DNA of 64,000 nucleotides from Achromobacter sp. AONIH1 (GTDB lineage: Bacteria; Pseudomonadota; Gammaproteobacteria; Burkholderiales; Burkholderiaceae_B), in the NCBI RefSeq assembly GCF_002902905.1, contig NZ_CP026124.1:3100001-3164000 (forward strand). Direction: 5' to 3'. A program made the position numbers and the translations under genes. The notes beneath the pieces are model-generated. The model did not search any database. It was not told the origin of the DNA and saw nothing but the letters and a program-made list of their open reading frames with translations. This document shows positions 56,777-64,000 of the stretch, in pieces (position 1 is the first letter of the stretch; the number at the start of each line of letters is the position of its first letter).

Positions 56777-57102
56777 GGCTTTCCGGCACCAGTTTTCTGG
56801 TGCCCGTTTTCGATGCCCGGTTTTCATGTCCTGGGCTGCCTGCCGCTGTAGCGAGTGTGGTGCTGTGTGCGAGCGGTCCTTGCATCCACGACGCCAGTGG
56901 GGGCGGGGGGGGGGCGCCGGCAGTGGCCCGTCGTTGTGCGTTCCAAAAGGCTGTTTCTGGCTTGCGACGCGTCCCGCGTTTGCCGCATCATGGTCGCGGG
57001 CCGGCCCGGTCTTGCCTGTTTCCCATCTGGAGGCGGGCGGAGACTTCCGGTGATTGAGTCCGGGTGTGAGAGCGGTGGATGCCGCGGGTGGAATCGAGGT
57101 TC
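56777..57102. other. Intergenic region before the CobW-type gene
   Basis: 326 bp. Holds a second terminator-like hairpin (56785-56810: GGCACCAG-TTTT-CTGGTGCC then CGTTTT) and an uninterrupted run of ten G at 56905-56914, about 190 bp before the next gene. No convincing promoter or coding frame was seen. Confidence 0.6.
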
Positions 57103-58098
57103 ATGGACGAAGAAAAACGCATCGGCGTGACCGTGCTGTCCGGGTTTCTGGGCAGCGGCAAGACGACGCTGCTCAACCGCCTGCTGCAGGAACCGGCCTA
57201 TTCGGACGCGGTGGTGATCATCAACGAGTATGGCGACGTGGGCGTGGACCACCACCTGGTGCGCCTGGCCCAGGACAACATCATGCTGGTCGAAGGCGGC
57301 TGCCTGTGCTGCGCGGTCAGCGGCGCGGTGGTCGATGCGTTGCGGGACTTGTTCATGCTGGCATTGCGCCGGCAGATCAAGCCATTTCGCCGCGTGCTCA
57401 TCGAGACCAGCGGCCTGGCCGACCCGGCGCCCGTGTTGTTCACGCTGAAGCACGATCGCTTCCTGGCCGAGCGCTATGCCTATCGCGGCGCCATCGTGGT
57501 CGTGGATGCGCAGCATGGCGCGGGGCAGTTGGCCGACCAGCCCGAGGCAGCCCGTCAGCTGGCCCTGGCGGACACCGTCGTGTTCAGCAAGGCCGACCTG
57601 GCAGAGGATGCCTCGTTGCAGGCCCTGCAACGGCAGGTCGAGACCATCAATCCGGGTGCAAGGCGCTGCGTGCAGCGCCAGGACTCGCCACTGGTCGAGG
57701 CGCTGGCGGGCTGGCCGGATGCCGCGACGCGGCGGGCGGAGCTGTCGAACTGGTTGCGGGCGTTTGCGCAGCCGGTGGCGGGCAGGCATGGCATGGTGTC
57801 CAGCTTCAGCCTGACACTGGATGCACCCATTGGTCGCGCGGCCTTCCTGGCGGGCATCTCGCTGGTCCAGGAGCGGTATGGGCAAGGCCTGTTGCGCCTG
57901 AAGGGCCTGGTCTGTTTCGAAGGCGAGACGCTGCCTTGCGAGGTGCACGGCGTGCATGGCGAGCTGTATCCCTTGCGGACGCTGCCGCAGTGGCCGTCGG
58001 ACGAACGGGCGTCCCGCCTGGTGTGCATCCTGCGCGGACCGGACGCGGCCGAGGTGCAGGCCTACCTGCGGCGCGCCCTCGGCCAGTTGCCCGCATGA
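57103..58098 (+). CDS. CobW/COG0523 family GTPase
   Basis: G3E-family GTPase, a possible metal chaperone (zinc, cobalt or iron); the metal is unknown. 331 residues from ATG 57103; ATG 57079 would add eight. Walker A VTVLSGFLGSGKTTLLNRLL, the metal-binding GCLCC motif in LVEGGCLCCAVSGAVVDALR, IETSGLADPAPVLFTL and the base-recognition SKADLAE. The C-terminal CobW_C domain has LLRLKGLVCFEGETLP and HGVHGELYPLRTLP. The next gene is a LysR regulator on the same strand. Confidence 0.9.
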   Translation: MDEEKRIGVTVLSGFLGSGKTTLLNRLLQEPAYSDAVVIINEYGDVGVDHHLVRLAQDNIMLVEGGCLCCAVSGAVVDALRDLFMLALRRQIKPFRRVLIETSGLADPAPVLFTLKHDRFLAERYAYRGAIVVVDAQHGAGQLADQPEAARQLALADTVVFSKADLAEDASLQALQRQVETINPGARRCVQRQDSPLVEALAGWPDAATRRAELSNWLRAFAQPVAGRHGMVSSFSLTLDAPIGRAAFLAGISLVQERYGQGLLRLKGLVCFEGETLPCEVHGVHGELYPLRTLPQWPSDERASRLVCILRGPDAAEVQAYLRRALGQLPA

Positions 58099-58127
58099 GA
58101 CGGTCGGTGCGCGAATCGCACCCTTTG

Positions 58128-58163
58128 CCGTATCGCATGTACGGAAAATGCATGGAAATACGG
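58128..58163. promoter_or_regulatory. Inverted repeat before the LysR gene
   Basis: CCGTAT (58128-58133) and ATACGG (58158-58163) form 6-bp arms 24 bp apart, with TATAAA (58164-58169) next to them as a possible -10 element. LysR-type proteins often bind such sites near their own promoter. Confidence 0.4.
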
Positions 58164-58201
58164 TATAAACGGAACCGTCTTATGCACGATTCGAGACAAT
58201 C

Positions 58202-59110
58202 ATGGATCGCTTGAAAGCCATGCAGGTGTTTGTCGAGGTCGCCGACAGAGGGAGCTTGTCGGCGGCGGCCGTGCATTTGGACATGTCCAGGGCCATGGTG
58301 TCGCGGTATCTCGCCGAAATGGAGCAGTGGGTTGGCGTGCGGCTGTTGCACCGCACGACCCGCCGGCTCAGCCTGACGCCCGCCGGCGCCGAAACGCTGC
58401 CGCGTTGCCGGCAGATGCTGGACATGGTGGGGGATCTGCGCAGCGCCGTGTCCACGCCCGACGATACGCCCAAGGGGTTGTTGCGGATCACGACCAGCAT
58501 GTCGTTCGGCTCGCGTCATCTGGCGGGCATCGTGGCGGATTACGTCAAGCTGCATCCGGGCACGTCGGTGGATCTGATGCTGGTCGAGCGCGCCGTCAAT
58601 CTGGTCGAGGAGCGGGTGGATCTGGCAGTGCGCATCACCAATGACCTGGATCCCAATCTCATCGCCCGCAAGCTGGCCGTCTGTCGCTCGGTGGTGTGCG
58701 CCTCTCCGGATTATCTTGAGCGGGAAGGGGAGCCGGCCCGGATCGAAGACCTGTCCTTGCGCAACTGCCTGACGCATTCCTACTTCGGCAAGAGCCTCTG
58801 GCGCTTCGAGCGCGACGGCGAGCCCGTCGATGTGCCGGTCGATGGGAATATCAGCGCCAACGAGGTATCGGTTCTGTTGCGCGCCGCGCTGGAGGGGGCG
58901 GGGATCGCGATGCTGCCGACCTACTACGCAGCCGAATACATTGCGTCCGGCCAGTTGCGGGTCATTCTGCCCCAGGCCAGGCCGCAGGAATTGGGCATCT
59001 ACGGCGTCTATGTGTCGCGCCGGCAGATGCCGCTGGTGCTGCGGTCCATGCTGGATTTCCTGGTGGAACGACTGGGGCCGGCGCCTTGGGACAAGCCGGC
59101 CGGCGCTTGA
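58202..59110 (+). CDS. LysR family transcriptional regulator
   Basis: 302 residues. The N-terminal helix-turn-helix is typical (MDRLKAMQVFVEVADRGSLS, then RAMVSRYLAEMEQWVGVRLL, LHRTTRRLSLTPAG). The rest is a periplasmic-binding-like effector domain with DLAVRITNDLDPNLIARKLA and SANEVSVLLRAALEGAGIAM. The CrgA/DmlR-like group is the nearest recognisable type. The target is unknown; it is preceded by the CobW-type gene on the same strand. The last codons overlap the -35 element of an orphan promoter. Confidence 0.9.
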   Translation: MDRLKAMQVFVEVADRGSLSAAAVHLDMSRAMVSRYLAEMEQWVGVRLLHRTTRRLSLTPAGAETLPRCRQMLDMVGDLRSAVSTPDDTPKGLLRITTSMSFGSRHLAGIVADYVKLHPGTSVDLMLVERAVNLVEERVDLAVRITNDLDPNLIARKLAVCRSVVCASPDYLEREGEPARIEDLSLRNCLTHSYFGKSLWRFERDGEPVDVPVDGNISANEVSVLLRAALEGAGIAMLPTYYAAEYIASGQLRVILPQARPQELGIYGVYVSRRQMPLVLRSMLDFLVERLGPAPWDKPAGA

Positions 59111-59134
59111 GGGCCAGGTATATGGCGGTATAAT
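59107..59134 (+). promoter_or_regulatory. Orphan sigma-70 promoter
   Basis: TTGAGG (59107-59112), 16-bp spacer, TATAAT (59129-59134). Predicted start near 59141. No protein or RNA gene is recognised on the plus strand until scpB at 59896. Confidence 0.6.
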
Positions 59135-59756
59135 TTGCCCGCCTGAGCGCCTTGTGCGGCGTGGTGGAACACGATTCCGGATCACGATTTGCGGCAGGGC
59201 CAATGTTCGCTAGGATATAGTCTTAGAAAACGTCCAAAAATCACGGGTGCGGCCATATGGGTGGCCGTAGCGGCGCGGAACGGAATGCCGTCCGTGCGGA
59301 GGGAGCGCATCGGGAGTCCGGTTTTCGGCGCAGGATTTCGCCAGCCGTCCGATGCCTGACGTATCGGGTCCTTGATTATCGATCGCCGCGGCGTATGGCT
59401 CCGGATTGCCGGAGTGTCCGCAGGCTGCGTGGGCTTTATATGCCCGCTTTTCCGGAATTTGATTAAGCGTTTGCCGCAGCAGGGCTGCGCACACGCATTG
59501 CTCCAGCCCGAGTGTGCGGATATCCGGCATATCCGTCGTCAGCGAGGTGGCCGGGTGCCAAACAGGAACGTCTCTTGAGTATGTCGCAAACCTACGCAGT
59601 CATTCGCGGAATCGCCGATCTGGCGGAGCGTTCCGCCGTGGCTGTCGCGGGGGTGTGTGTCTGCATCCGTGTCTGCATCCGCGCCTACGTCCGTCTGATC
59701 TCGGTATCGCGAGCGCAAATGAAAAAGGCCCGGCAGATGCCAGGCCTTGATCAATT
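59111..59756. other. Long intergenic region with unexplained elements
   Basis: 646 bp with no supported gene. Contains the orphan promoter, a GCGGCCA-TATGGG-TGGCCG hairpin near 59251-59269, a perfect inverted repeat CGGATAT-N5-ATATCCG (59517-59535) and a 12-bp tandem repeat GTGTCTGCATCC (59657-59680) with a degenerate third unit. The right end is the terminator of tRNA-Met. Possible short frames here lack family resemblance and codon bias. Confidence 0.55.
59722..59748 (-). terminator. Terminator after initiator tRNA-Met
   Basis: On the minus strand AAGGCC-TGGCA-TC-TGCCG-GGCCTT, then TTTC. It starts about 9 bp after the tRNA 3' end. Confidence 0.85.
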
Positions 59757-59833
<77 letters not shown>

Positions 59834-59895
59834 TCTGAGAAAAGAATATTAGCCTTATTTTCCATCCAACGCAAGTTGGTCCACTTTGAATATGA

Positions 59896-61131
59896 ATGTC
59901 GATGAACGATAGCGAGGCAATACGCGTCCTGGAAACCGCACTTCTGTGCGCCGTGCAGCCGATGCAACTGGCCGACATGCGCAAGCTGTTCGGCAACGAT
60001 GAGGAATTCGACAACACCGCCTTGCGCGGGCTGTTGGAAACCTTGCAGGCCAATTGGGCCGACGGTGGCCTGGAACTGGTGCAGCTGGCCACGGGCTGGC
60101 GCTTTCAGAGCCGTCCTGAAATGCAGCGCTACCTGGAGCGGCTGAGTCCCGAGAAGCCGCCGAAGTACTCGCGCGCCGTTATGGAAACGCTGGCGATCGT
60201 CGCCTGGCGCCAGCCGGTGACGCGCGGTGATATCGAGGACATACGCGGCGTCACCGTGTCGTCCCAGATCGTCAAGGCGCTCGAGGATCGTGGCTGGATC
60301 GAAGTGATCGGCCATCGCGACGCGCCAGGGCGGCCCGCGCTGTTCGGCACGACCCGCCAGTTTCTGGATGACCTGGGACTGCGCGCGCTGGATGAGCTGC
60401 CTCCGCTGGAATCGGCGCAGGCTGCCGCGGCCCTGGCCGGGCTGGACCTGGGCGATGCGCAGCCGCTGGGCGAGGCGCCGGCCGAAGGCGAGGCTGCCGC
60501 TGCAGCAGAGGGCGATGCGCCGCAGGATGGGGCGGGCGTCCAGGCGGAACTCGACGTCGCGGGCGGTGACGCCGGCGACAGTATTCCGCAAGCGGAATTG
60601 TCTGTTCCGTCGTTGCCGGTTTCCGTGGCGGCGGGCGATAGCGTAGAATCCTCGCTTTCGCGCGATGATGGCGACGCTGGTCTTGCGGACCAGCTGGCTG
60701 CAGGATCGCCGGCGGACGGTCTGTCCGGCGAGCCCGAACTTCCGGGCGCTGGCCATGCCGCCGCCTCCGCTGACGAGACATCCGGCGCCGGTCCTGAGCC
60801 CGATGCGCATGCCGATACCCTCGGCGCTGCGGTCGGCAATGATATTTCCAATACCGACGTGGAGTCCGCCGACGAGATCGCGGCGGATCATGGCGCCGGA
60901 CATGCGGAATCGGCGAAATCGAATGACCTGAATGACGCGGACGGTGTTGCGCCGCAAGGCGCTGCCGGGCCTGAGTCGGAGGTTGGCCATGGGCCCGCCG
61001 CTCGGCCCTTGCTGGATGCCGCATCCGACGGCTCGCCCGATGGCGACGCCGCGGAACAAACCGATGCGGGCCGAGAGCCCGTGCCTCCTGATGATGATGA
61101 GCCTGCCGCCGGCAGGCCCTCCCAAGTTTGA
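59896..61131 (+). CDS. scpB: Chromosome segregation/condensation protein ScpB with long acidic tail
   Basis: Kleisin-associated protein of the Smc-ScpAB condensin. 411 residues, against about 180-200 for typical ScpB. Residues 1-175 are the two winged-helix domains ([78 protein letters not shown]). The remaining 230 residues are Ala/Gly/Asp/Glu/Pro-rich and acidic, probably disordered. scpA is not in the window upstream; an initiator tRNA gene stands there. ATG 59902 is an alternative start. Overlaps the open frame before rluB. Confidence 0.9.
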   Translation: MSMNDSEAIRVLETALLCAVQPMQLADMRKLFGNDEEFDNTALRGLLETLQANWADGGLELVQLATGWRFQSRPEMQRYLERLSPEKPPKYSRAVMETLAIVAWRQPVTRGDIEDIRGVTVSSQIVKALEDRGWIEVIGHRDAPGRPALFGTTRQFLDDLGLRALDELPPLESAQAAAALAGLDLGDAQPLGEAPAEGEAAAAAEGDAPQDGAGVQAELDVAGGDAGDSIPQAELSVPSLPVSVAAGDSVESSLSRDDGDAGLADQLAAGSPADGLSGEPELPGAGHAAASADETSGAGPEPDAHADTLGAAVGNDISNTDVESADEIAADHGAGHAESAKSNDLNDADGVAPQGAAGPESEVGHGPAARPLLDAASDGSPDGDAAEQTDAGREPVPPDDDEPAAGRPSQV

Positions 61132-61148
61132 AATTCGGAGCTGTCCCA

Positions 61149-62963
61149 GTGACAACGAATACAGCAATGCAGGACGACAATCCCCGTCCGGATGACGCCA
61201 TTTCCGGCGCGCAGCCGGAAGCCTCCGCCGCTCGCGAGCCGGCTGCCGAAGGCGATGCCGCCCGTGGCCGCGGCCGCAAGTTGCGCACGCCGTTCCGCCG
61301 CCGTCGCGGCGATGCCGCCGCCGAACAGGCGTCGGCCGCGGAAGGTCAGGCCGCTGCTCCGTCCGCCCCGGTCGAGTCGCAGGATTCCCGTGGCGGCGAG
61401 CAGGAAGCCGAACAGGCGCTGTCCTATCTGGACACCGCCGACCGCATGGAGCAGCGACTGGGCAAGTACCTGAACAGCGAAGCGGTCATGCCGAAGCTGC
61501 ACAAGGTGCTGGCGGACGCCGGCATCGGCTCGCGCCGCGAGATGGAAGAGCTGATCGTGGCCGGCCGCGTGTCGGTCAATGGCGAGCCCGCCCACATCGG
61601 CCAGCGTGTTGCCCCGAATGACCAGGTGCGCGTGAACGGCAAGCCGATCATGCGCACCAATACCAAGAAGCCGCCGCGCGTGATCCTGTATCACAAGCCG
61701 GCCGGCGAGATCGTCAGTCACGATGATCCGGGCGGTCGCGCCAGCGTGTTCGCGCGCCTGCCCAAGCTGCGCACCGGCAAGTGGCTGTCGGTGGGGCGCC
61801 TGGACCTGAACACCGAGGGCCTGCTGATCTTCACGACCTCGGGCGACATGGCCAACCGCATCATGCACCCGCGCTACGGCACCGAGCGCGAGTACGCCGT
61901 GCGCGTGCTGGGCGAGATGGACGAAGCGCAGCGCCGCTCCCTGGTCGAGGGCATCGAGCTGGAAGATGGCCTGGCCGCGTTCGGCGCGCTGGACTACCTG
62001 GGCGGCGACGGCAGCAACCGCTGGTATCGTGTCACGCTGCAGGAAGGGCGCAACCGCGAGGTTCGCCGCATGTTCGAGGCCGTGGGCGTCACCGTCAGCC
62101 GGCTGATTCGCACCCGCTTCGGCGACATCGTGCTGCCGCGCACGCTGCGCCGCGGCCGCTGGGACGAACTGGATGCCTCGCTGGTCACGGCGCTGATGGT
62201 CCAGCTGGGTTTGTTGCGCGAAGACGACGATTCCAGCGGCGGCAACCGCCGCCGCTCCAAGCAGCCGCAATCGCATGACAGTGCCTTGCCTCCGGGTTTT
62301 GGAACCATGGACCGCAACGGCATGAACGGCGCGCGCATCGGCCGTCGCGGCAAGCTGCAAGGCGGCCGCCAGGGCAGCGCCGGCCAGGCCGCCGCTTGTC
62401 CCTCCGATCCGTTCGGCACCGGCCTGATGATCGCGGGCGGGTACGCCAACGGTCATCCGTTGGCGGGCGGTGGGAGCGTTGACGGCAACCGCAAGGGCGG
62501 CAAGCCCGGCGGTCGCGGCGCCGCGTCGGGCAACAAGGGCGGGGCCAGGGCGGGCGGCAAATCCGGCGGCAAGCCGCGTGGCAATCGCGCGGCTGCATCC
62601 GCCGAGCAGGGCGCGCAAGCGGCCTACTCGCCGGCGGAGGGCGGTGCGGCCGCCGGCGCTCCGGGCGCCGGGCGGCGAGCCGGCGGCGCCAAGGCGACCG
62701 GCAAGCCGGCGGGTGCGCGCGGCAGTCGTGGCGGCGCCAAGGCGGCCGGGGCCGGTCGCGGCGGCAACAAGGCCGAAGGGTCGCGCGCCGCGGGCAAGGG
62801 CGCGGGCGGTCAGGCTGGCAAGAGCGCGGGGCAGGGCGGCAACAAGTCGCGTTCGTCGCGCGGTTCCGCGCCGCGAGGCGATGATTGGCAGCCGCGCGGC
62901 GCCAGCGCGCACGAGTCGCGCCTGGGCGTGCTGGGTGGCGGCCGGGGTCGTCAGGGGCGCTGA
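61149..62963 (+). CDS. rluB: 23S rRNA pseudouridine(2605) synthase RluB with basic low-complexity tail
   Basis: 604 residues from a GTG at 61149 that has GGAG 8 bp upstream; a TTG at 61128 overlapping the scpB stop and an ATG at 61167 are alternatives. About 115 N-terminal residues are charged linker. Then an S4 domain ([34 protein letters not shown]) and the catalytic domain with the pseudouridylating Asp in [15 protein letters not shown] and [17 protein letters not shown]. The last 230 residues are Gly/Ala/Lys/Arg-rich and may bind RNA non-specifically. E. coli RluB has about 290 residues in all. Confidence 0.9.
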   Translation: MTTNTAMQDDNPRPDDAISGAQPEASAAREPAAEGDAARGRGRKLRTPFRRRRGDAAAEQASAAEGQAAAPSAPVESQDSRGGEQEAEQALSYLDTADRMEQRLGKYLNSEAVMPKLHKVLADAGIGSRREMEELIVAGRVSVNGEPAHIGQRVAPNDQVRVNGKPIMRTNTKKPPRVILYHKPAGEIVSHDDPGGRASVFARLPKLRTGKWLSVGRLDLNTEGLLIFTTSGDMANRIMHPRYGTEREYAVRVLGEMDEAQRRSLVEGIELEDGLAAFGALDYLGGDGSNRWYRVTLQEGRNREVRRMFEAVGVTVSRLIRTRFGDIVLPRTLRRGRWDELDASLVTALMVQLGLLREDDDSSGGNRRRSKQPQSHDSALPPGFGTMDRNGMNGARIGRRGKLQGGRQGSAGQAAACPSDPFGTGLMIAGGYANGHPLAGGGSVDGNRKGGKPGGRGAASGNKGGARAGGKSGGKPRGNRAAASAEQGAQAAYSPAEGGAAAGAPGAGRRAGGAKATGKPAGARGSRGGAKAAGAGRGGNKAEGSRAAGKGAGGQAGKSAGQGGNKSRSSRGSAPRGDDWQPRGASAHESRLGVLGGGRGRQGR

Positions 62964-63423
62964 GTCCTGGCCGGCGCTTGCTTGAGGTCGTTCCACCCTC
63001 TTGGCGGAGCGGCTGCTGGCGGGGCTTGCCGGCTGATTCGTCCCGCTTAATCGTAAGCCCGTGAGGTATCAGGTATTTTTCCGGTTTATCTGGTAAAATC
63101 AATGGTTTTCATGGCTTTCGCGTCTTTGCGTGCCTTCGCCAGCCCTGCGGGTTGCCCCTATACAGGGGATACCCGCAAGTGATGCCAGCAGAAATGCAAG
63201 CATCAGGCAGGCTTGAAGGGCGAGGCGCAAAGCGGCGCTTTTGCCAGCGGTGCCTTTTTGGGGCGTGCGCGGGCGAGGCAGGGCAAATCGGCCGGGGCCG
63301 ATTGCCGCATTTTTAGGTCGCAATTTGGGCGCTGCCTGGCATTGCTCCTTACGTGAAGTAGGGCAGCGGCCGGGCATTGCGCAATACGATGGGCTGGGCG
63401 TGCAGCCCATTTTTTTTGAGTAT
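62964..63423 (+). promoter_or_regulatory. Structured leader of the rimP-nusA operon
   Basis: 460 bp without a gene. An extended -10 promoter TGGTAAAAT lies at 63091-63099. The following leader of about 320 nt has three clear hairpins: 63147-63176 (GCGGGT..CCCCT-ATAC-AGGGG..ACCCGC), 63286-63303 (AATCGGCC-GG-GGCCGATT) and 63389-63410 with eight T. The last is a complete intrinsic terminator that ends 6 bp before the rimP start. Such a layout is that of an attenuator. Confidence 0.65.
63389..63417 (+). terminator. Terminator-like hairpin abutting rimP
   Basis: ATGGGCTG (63389-63396) pairs with CAGCCCAT (63403-63410), loop GGCGTG, then a run of eight T (63410-63417). The rimP ATG is at 63424. 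It must be read through for any rimP-nusA transcript started upstream. Confidence 0.85.
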
Positions 63424-63921
63424 ATGGCTGATTTATTCGCATTGACCGAAGAGGCTCTGGCCGGCATGGACGTCGAACTCGTCGACGTCGAGCGTGCCGC
63501 CCTGGGCCTTTTGCGCGTGACGATCGATCGGATCGGCGGCGTGCGCATCGAAGACTGTGAGCAGGTGTCTCGCCAGCTGTCGCGAGTGTACGAAGTCGAG
63601 AACGTCGACTACAAGCGGCTCGAAGTCGGTTCGCCGGGCGTGGACCGTCCGCTGCGCACCGAGGCCGAGTTCCGCCGTTTCGCGGGCGAGCGCATCGAGA
63701 TCAAGCTGCGCGAGGCCATGGATGGACGCAAGGTCTTCTCCGGCACGCTGGTCGTGCCCGAGGATGACGCCGAGCCGCAAGCCGGCCAGGCGCAAAAGAC
63801 CGTGTTCGGTCTCGAATTTGAGGCAAAGAAGAACGAAGTGCAGGTGTTGAACTTCTCGCTCGACGATGTCGAGCGCGCAAAACTGGACCCCGTTCTGGAT
63901 TTCAAGGGCAAAAAGCGATGA
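63424..63921 (+). CDS. rimP: Ribosome maturation factor RimP
   Basis: Needed for 30S assembly. 165 residues from the ATG at 63424 (ADLFALTEEALAGMDVELVD). Family segments: GLLRVTIDRIGGVRIEDCEQ, VSRQLSRVYEVENVDYKRLE and VGSPGVDRPLRTEAEFRRFA. The C-terminal SH3-like part contains an insert (PEDDAEPQAGQAQ). The start codon lies only 6 bp after a terminator-like T run, and only GAG is available as ribosome site. Its stop overlaps nusA. Confidence 0.95.
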   Translation: MADLFALTEEALAGMDVELVDVERAALGLLRVTIDRIGGVRIEDCEQVSRQLSRVYEVENVDYKRLEVGSPGVDRPLRTEAEFRRFAGERIEIKLREAMDGRKVFSGTLVVPEDDAEPQAGQAQKTVFGLEFEAKKNEVQVLNFSLDDVERAKLDPVLDFKGKKR

Positions 63922-64000
63922 GTCGCGAAATTCTTCTGTTGGTCGATGCCTTGGCGCGCGAAAAGAACGTCACGCGCGACGTGGTATTCGGAGCACTCGA
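63918..64000 (+). CDS. nusA: Transcription factor NusA, cut by window end
   Basis: Only the first 27 residues are visible (SREILLLVDALAREKNVTRD), the standard NusA N-terminus. The ATG overlaps the rimP stop by 4 bp, as in the conserved rimP-nusA-infB operon. NusA binds RNA polymerase and modulates pausing and termination, which is relevant to the terminator in this operon's leader. Confidence 0.93.
   Translation, partial: MSREILLLVDALAREKNVTRDVVFGAL

Noticed and set aside
59657..59692. 12-bp tandem repeat GTGTCTGCATCC, considered as a CRISPR-like or phase-variable array
   Set aside because: Only two perfect units and one degenerate unit, no spacers and no gene affected.

Overview
The window is a stretch of GC-rich chromosome from a betaproteobacterium, most probably of the Alcaligenaceae (Bordetella/Achromobacter type). 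The basis is the gene order serC-pheA-hisC-tyrA-aroA-cmk-rpsA-ihfB-lapA-lapB-rfaE-hldD, the protein sequences, and dispersed hairpin repeats that I recall from Achromobacter/Bordetella genomes. No insertion sequence, prophage, CRISPR array, integrase or plasmid gene was seen. This is core genome with catabolic and regulatory inserts. The species was not determined.

Layout. 1-8.4 kb: an aromatic amino acid supraoperon (serC cut by the window edge, pheA, hisC, tyrA, aroA) runs into cmk, rpsA and ihfB. 8.4-12 kb: envelope and LPS genes (lapA, lapB, rfaE1, hldD). 12-16 kb: a ComEA-like HhH protein, cysM, an mltB-type lipoprotein and a divergent histone-deacetylase-like hydrolase. 16-19 kb: etfBA and a 1-Cys peroxiredoxin. 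19-26 kb: a complete sulfate uptake and activation operon (sbp-cysTWA-cysH-cysDN). 26-30 kb: a radical SAM gene behind an almost canonical LexA box, a small unknown protein and an EamA transporter. 29.6-34.5 kb: rplS, a CoA-type Nudix hydrolase, rsgA, an M48 peptidase, orn and nnrE. 34.6-44.1 kb: the phenylacetate pathway (paaX divergent from paaABCDE-paaN-paaG-paaI-paaK). 44-50.4 kb: mostly minus strand, with a MATE exporter, a GT-C membrane glycosyltransferase, L31 type B, kynA, kynB and radC. 50.4-52.6 kb: fkpB, ispH and maiA. 52.6-56.1 kb: a DegP-type protease with a two-component system. 56.3-59.8 kb: tRNA-Thr, tRNA-Asn, a CobW-type GTPase, a LysR regulator and initiator tRNA-Met. 59.9-64 kb: scpB, rluB and the start of the rimP-nusA operon.

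How the genes work together. Sulfate is imported, adenylylated by CysDN and reduced directly by an APS-type CysH. No APS kinase is present, which fits. The paa cluster activates phenylacetate (PaaK), epoxidises the ring (PaaABCE with PaaD), isomerises it (PaaG) and opens it (PaaN), but the genes for the later beta-oxidation steps are absent here. Possible operators give regulatory hypotheses for three clusters: PaaX-like direct repeats before paaA, a CTTAGG-N5-CTTAAG direct repeat before the DegP gene next to an OmpR-family regulator, and a LexA box before the radical SAM gene.

The least explained signals are the LexA-box radical SAM locus, the triple-hairpin repeats (two of the four lie inside the paa operon), a terminator-like hairpin abutting the rimP start codon, and a good promoter at 59107-59134 with no gene behind it.
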